From contig MU616683.1 in the NCBI GenBank assembly GCA_025201705.1, positions 1 to 56,937 of the forward strand: a DNA stretch of 56,937 nt. Direction: 5' to 3'. Both the position numbers and the translations under genes were made by a program. This document shows, in pieces, positions 56,465-56,937 of this stretch. The notes beneath the pieces are model-generated. The model had not been told where the DNA came from. It made no database searches and was given only the letters and a program-made list of their open reading frames with translations. The stretch comes from Dissophora ornata (Eukaryota > Mortierellomycota > Mortierellomycetes > Mortierellales > Mortierellaceae). How positions within the stretch are numbered: the stretch's first letter is position 1; every line of letters begins with the position of its first letter.

Positions 56465-56937
56465 ATGGACGATGATGAAGGCTACTACTACACTGGCCAG
56501 ACTCCGTTCAGAAAGCCGAACGAATCAAAGCTAAGGTTCCATGCTCGAAGGCTGTTCTCGATCCAGACCCTGGGCCGACTGGAATACACTCTTGAGGAAG
56601 CAGAGAATAAGTTTAATCGAGCTCTAGGACCGGTCGAGCTTACCTTTGTCGGACTTGGTACGTTGGGGGGGCAGAGTCGTGTGCAACTGGGAGCGAAAGG
56701 GTCCGAAAAATGATCCAAAGATAAGAAACAGGTTCAGGGTGCAGGAAAGATCTCCCGTACATGCACGCACTGTATCTCTCTCCTCCTCCCCCTCCTCCTC
56801 CCCCTCCTCCTCCTCCTACCCGCGTCAGCAACCTTCTCGATCCTTCCTTCTATGCTTGCAGTTGTTTGCAATGGCTCTCTATTTACAGACTCTGACTTTG
56901 TCACTCTTGGTCAAAACGCGATTGAGACAACACGAAA
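56465..56937 (+). CDS. Unrecognised gene, 5' end only
   Basis: The first exon, 56465-56657, encodes MDDDEGYYYTGQTPFRKP and then a basic helix ending LEEAENKFNRALGPVELTFV. A GTACGT donor follows. The second exon starts at 56862 (after GCTTGCAG) or at 56830 (after GCGTCAG); both keep frame, and the second adds Ala plus ten residues after the junction codon. It continues as CNGSLFTDSDFVTLGQNAIE to the window edge. The leader is strongly C/T-rich and the ATG context is GCGATGG, as for other genes here. I do not recognise the family from about 90 residues. The frame is open at the edge, so the gene is partial. Confidence 0.6.

Overview
This window is nuclear DNA of a filamentous fungus, most likely an early-diverging lineage such as Mortierellomycota (inference). 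The evidence is short spliceosomal introns of roughly 70-150 bases with GTAAG-type donors, pyrimidine-rich leaders ahead of many start codons, a Zn2Cys6 transcription factor, Atg22, an AAAP amino-acid transporter, a Kes1-type oxysterol-binding protein and a decayed LINE. No rRNA, tRNA, CRISPR array or operon was recognised. Exon models were assembled by hand from splice consensus, reading frame and protein-family continuity; all internal junctions keep frame, but none was checked against RNA.

Left part (1-18.4 kb): a START-domain lipid-transfer protein (-), a Tgl2-like lipase (+), a pterin-4a-carbinolamine dehydratase (-), an unknown multi-pass membrane protein (+), an NAD kinase that appears to carry an N-terminal PB1 domain (+), a mitochondrial PPR-like protein (-), an oxysterol-binding protein (+), a PHD-finger/F-box protein (+) and an amino-acid transporter (-). 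Middle (18.4-25 kb): gene-poor DNA with a frameshifted LINE 3' fragment and a single-pass membrane protein (-).

Centre (25-39.3 kb): two full-length ABCC/MRP transporters in tandem (+) meet two tandem sigma-like glutathione S-transferase genes (-) tail to tail, with only 109 bases between the inner stop codons. ABCC proteins are the classic pumps for glutathione conjugates, so the four genes look like a compact conjugate-and-export detoxification cluster. The ABCC pair keeps protein similarity but shares only its first intron, whereas the GST pair shares all three.

Right part (39.3-56.9 kb): a 1526-residue Ras guanine-nucleotide exchange factor (+), an Atg22-like vacuolar effluxer with two micro-exons (+), a 1173-residue Zn2Cys6 regulator with polyglutamine tracts (-), and the 5' end of an unrecognised gene (+) that runs off the window.

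The most unusual items are the PB1-NAD kinase fusion, the ABCC/GST cluster with its near-total intron turnover, the PHD plus F-box architecture and two GC-AG introns.
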